Source of the DNA: Orbilia blumenaviensis
Lineage: Eukaryota > Ascomycota > Orbiliomycetes > Orbiliales > Orbiliaceae
Assembly (NCBI GenBank): GCA_036872755.1
Contig: JAVHNS010000012.1
Coordinates: 1,475,962 to 1,539,961, forward strand
DNA: 64,000 nt
Direction of reading: 5' to 3'
Below are positions 63,902-64,000 of the stretch, piece after piece. Position 1 is the stretch's first letter; each line of letters begins with the position of its first letter. Made by a program: the position numbers and the translations under genes. The notes under the pieces were generated by a model, which was not told the DNA's origin, searched no databases, and saw only the letters and a program-made list of their open reading frames with translations.

Positions 63902-63967
<66 letters not shown>

Positions 63968-64000
63968 GGTTAGGGTTAGGGTTAGGGTTAGGTTAGGGTT
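63853..64000 (+). repeat. Telomere, (TTAGGG)n with interspersed TTTAGGG
   Basis: From TTAGTTAGGG onward the sequence is an uninterrupted run of TTAGGG units with at least five TTTAGGG heptamers in the proximal two thirds and one five-base TTAGG unit near the end. The G-rich strand runs 5' to 3' toward the right edge, so the window reaches the true chromosome end (or its assembled tip). Confidence 0.99.

Overview
The window is the right-hand end of a chromosome from a filamentous ascomycete (Pezizomycotina-like) fungus. Three things support this. The last ~150 bases are a TTAGGG-type telomere with the G-rich strand running off the right edge. The genes have short (52-67 nt) GTAAGT/GTATGG...AG introns. 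Large blocks are extremely AT-rich with C-to-T / G-to-A decay typical of repeat-induced point mutation (RIP). I cannot name the species.

Layout. (1) 1-6919, minus strand: one large, apparently intact housekeeping-type gene of the DUF6606/DUF3638/DUF3645 family, running off the left edge, with at least four exons. (2) 6920-16200: moderate-GC, gene-free sequence that becomes satellite-rich after 12.1 kb: long hairpins, a 17-bp array, four diverged copies of a ~400-bp unit, a hexamer array and a 13-bp array. (3) 16.2-48 kb: an AT-rich, RIP-degraded block. Its core is two copies of the same Ty3/gypsy chromovirus-type LTR retrotransposon, one nested inside the other. Each copy is bounded by its own LTR pair and a perfect 5-bp target-site duplication (TSD; outer CATTT, inner CTTTT). 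pol lies on the minus strand in both, with recognisable RT, RNase H end, integrase C-terminus and chromodomain. A 115-codon antisense ORF sits near the 3' LTR of the inner copy. (4) 44.3-52.1 kb: a ~165-bp degenerate tandem repeat and gene-free sequence.

(5) 52,104-59,701: a ~7.6-kb segment bounded by 51-bp terminal inverted repeats (46/51 identical, all five differences transitions), with TA at each outer edge. It carries three decayed genes: an unrecognised multi-exon gene (+), a RecQ-like helicase (+) and a DUF6589-family gene (-), the last two convergent. This looks like a complete but inactivated DNA transposon of a kind I cannot match to a known superfamily, and it is the best candidate here for an undescribed system. 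In the first gene and the helicase, most in-frame stops read as CAA-to-TAA or CAG-to-TAG changes, the CpA-to-TpA context preferred by RIP.

(6) 59.7-63.85 kb: subtelomeric DNA ending in ~2.7 kb of nearly C-free, purine-rich degenerate repeat built on a GTTGATTAAAA word. (7) 63,853-64,000: the telomere, in which TTAGGG is mixed with TTTAGGG at the proximal side.

The only gene I regard as likely functional is the first one. Everything to its right is repeat, transposon or decayed transposon cargo.
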